Part shown: piece after piece, positions 26,188 to 26,741 of the stretch
Layout of the letters: each line of letters opens with the position of its first letter
Position numbering within the stretch: the stretch's first letter is position 1
Assembly (NCBI GenBank): GCA_027593305.1
Contig: JAQCJA010000006.1
Location: forward strand, 1 to 26,741
Direction: 5' to 3'
Source: a bacterium
Lineage (GTDB): Bacteria > Latescibacterota > UBA2968 > UBA8231
Length of the DNA: 26,741 nt
The notes under the pieces: model-generated
Seen by the model: the letters and a program-made list of their open reading frames with translations, nothing else
What the model was told of the DNA's origin: nothing
Database searches by the model: none
Translations under genes and position numbers: made by a program

Positions 26188-26741
26188 CTAGACGTCCAGG
26201 AACTTGACCGACAGGGCGTTTTTTTCGATGAACGCTCGTCGGGGTTCGACATGCTCACCCATCAGCAGTGTGAACATGTGCTCAGCCTCGACAGCGTCGT
26301 CAATATTGACGTGCAGCAATGTGCGGGTCTCGGGATTCATCGTAGTCTCCCAGAGTTGTTCGGGATTCATTTCACCGAGGCCCTTGTAGCGCTGCACCAT
26401 GATGCCGCGCGCGTCGCCTTCGCCCTTGAAGTCGGCGATGTACTCATCACGTTCGGCTTCGCTGAAGGCATACCTTTCGCGTTTGCCGCGCTTGACCAGA
26501 AACAGAGGCGGCTGCGCCAGGTAGAGTTTGCCTTCGGAAATAATCTGGCGCAGATAACGAAAGAAGAACGTCATCAACAGGGTGCGAATGTGGGCCCCGT
26601 CGACGTCCGCGTCGGCCATGATGATGACCTTGCCATAGCGCAGTTTCTCGAGATTGAAGTCCTCGCCGATGCCAACGCCGAGGGCCGCGATTAATGGCAG
26701 CAGTTTGTCATTGTCCAGAACGCGATCGATACGCACTCTTT
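26188..26741 (-). CDS. gyrB: DNA gyrase subunit B, C-terminal part (5' end beyond the window)
   Basis: ATPase subunit of gyrase; only the last 184 codons or so are inside the window. Visible are the Toprim-domain segment GVGIGEDFNLEKLRYGKVIIMADADVDGAHIRTLL in part, with the metal-binding DADVD, and the segment QPPLFLVKRGK. RYKGLGEMNPEQLWETTMNP and the ending FIEKNALSVKFLDV are diagnostic of GyrB. The large insert seen in E. coli GyrB between Toprim and tail is missing, the common bacterial form. The reading frame is open to the edge, so the GTG at 26736 is not the real start. ParE is a possible alternative, but adjacency to gyrA argues for GyrB. Confidence 0.95.
   Translation of the reverse strand, partial: RVRIDRVLDNDKLLPLIAALGVGIGEDFNLEKLRYGKVIIMADADVDGAHIRTLLMTFFFRYLRQIISEGKLYLAQPPLFLVKRGKRERYAFSEAERDEYIADFKGEGDARGIMVQRYKGLGEMNPEQLWETTMNPETRTLLHVNIDDAVEAEHMFTLLMGEHVEPRRAFIEKNALSVKFLDV

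Overview
The window (26.7 kb, GC-rich by eye) is bacterial chromosome, almost entirely coding and almost entirely read from the minus strand. Only one gene, at 7974-8504, is on the plus strand. The source is probably an uncultivated, glycan-eating Gram-negative bacterium. The compact 283-residue primary-type sigma factor resembles those of Bacteroidota-like lineages. The GyrA quinolone-pocket sequence (HPHGEAIVYPTL) recalls PVC-type and related phyla. Sulfatase, GH20, GH4, BNR-propeller and UgpB-type uptake genes fit such a lifestyle. The phylum cannot be fixed from this window alone.

Layout, left to right. (1) 1-2303: a primary-type sigma factor and a Fic-domain AMP-transferase. (2) 2346-2611: a roughly 246-bp MITE-like element with terminal inverted repeats and a target duplication, immediately upstream of fic. 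(3) 2900-7626: a tight minus-strand cluster read as PolB-type 3'-5' exonuclease, BNR/sialidase-like propeller, GH4 (MelA-like) alpha-galactosidase, GH20 beta-N-acetylhexosaminidase. None of the three glycan enzymes has a signal peptide, so they probably work on imported oligosaccharides. (4) 7627-7973: a divergent spacer with clustered dyads, then an unrecognised membrane-anchored 176-residue protein on the plus strand. (5) 8554-22166: one long co-directional run with no gap above about 50 bp. It is read as MalF-like permease, MalG-like permease, solute-binding lipoprotein, fumarase, a broken sulfatase fused to a broken dihydrodipicolinate-synthase-family gene, aspartate kinase, AddB-like nuclease and AddA-like helicase-nuclease. 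A good sigma-70-type promoter precedes the permeases. (6) 22271-23477: a YceI-family periplasmic protein with a terminator, then a three-tRNA transcription unit (Ser-UGA, Ser-GCU, Gln-CUG) with its own promoter and terminator. (7) 23563 to the right edge: gyrA preceded by the 3' part of gyrB.

How the genes fit together: the permease pair and lipoprotein would import a sugar or glycan fragment, with the ATPase subunit encoded elsewhere. The GH4, GH20 and BNR enzymes would trim such fragments in the cytoplasm. The rest is housekeeping: TCA cycle, lysine/threonine/methionine entry, recombination repair, topology, translation and transcription.

I found no phage, CRISPR or recognised defence system. 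The most unusual items are the MITE-like element at the fic promoter and the sulfatase/DHDPS deletion fusion. Others worth a look are the GyrA drug-pocket residues, the exonuclease heading a glycan operon, the dyad cluster upstream of that operon, and the unknown membrane protein.
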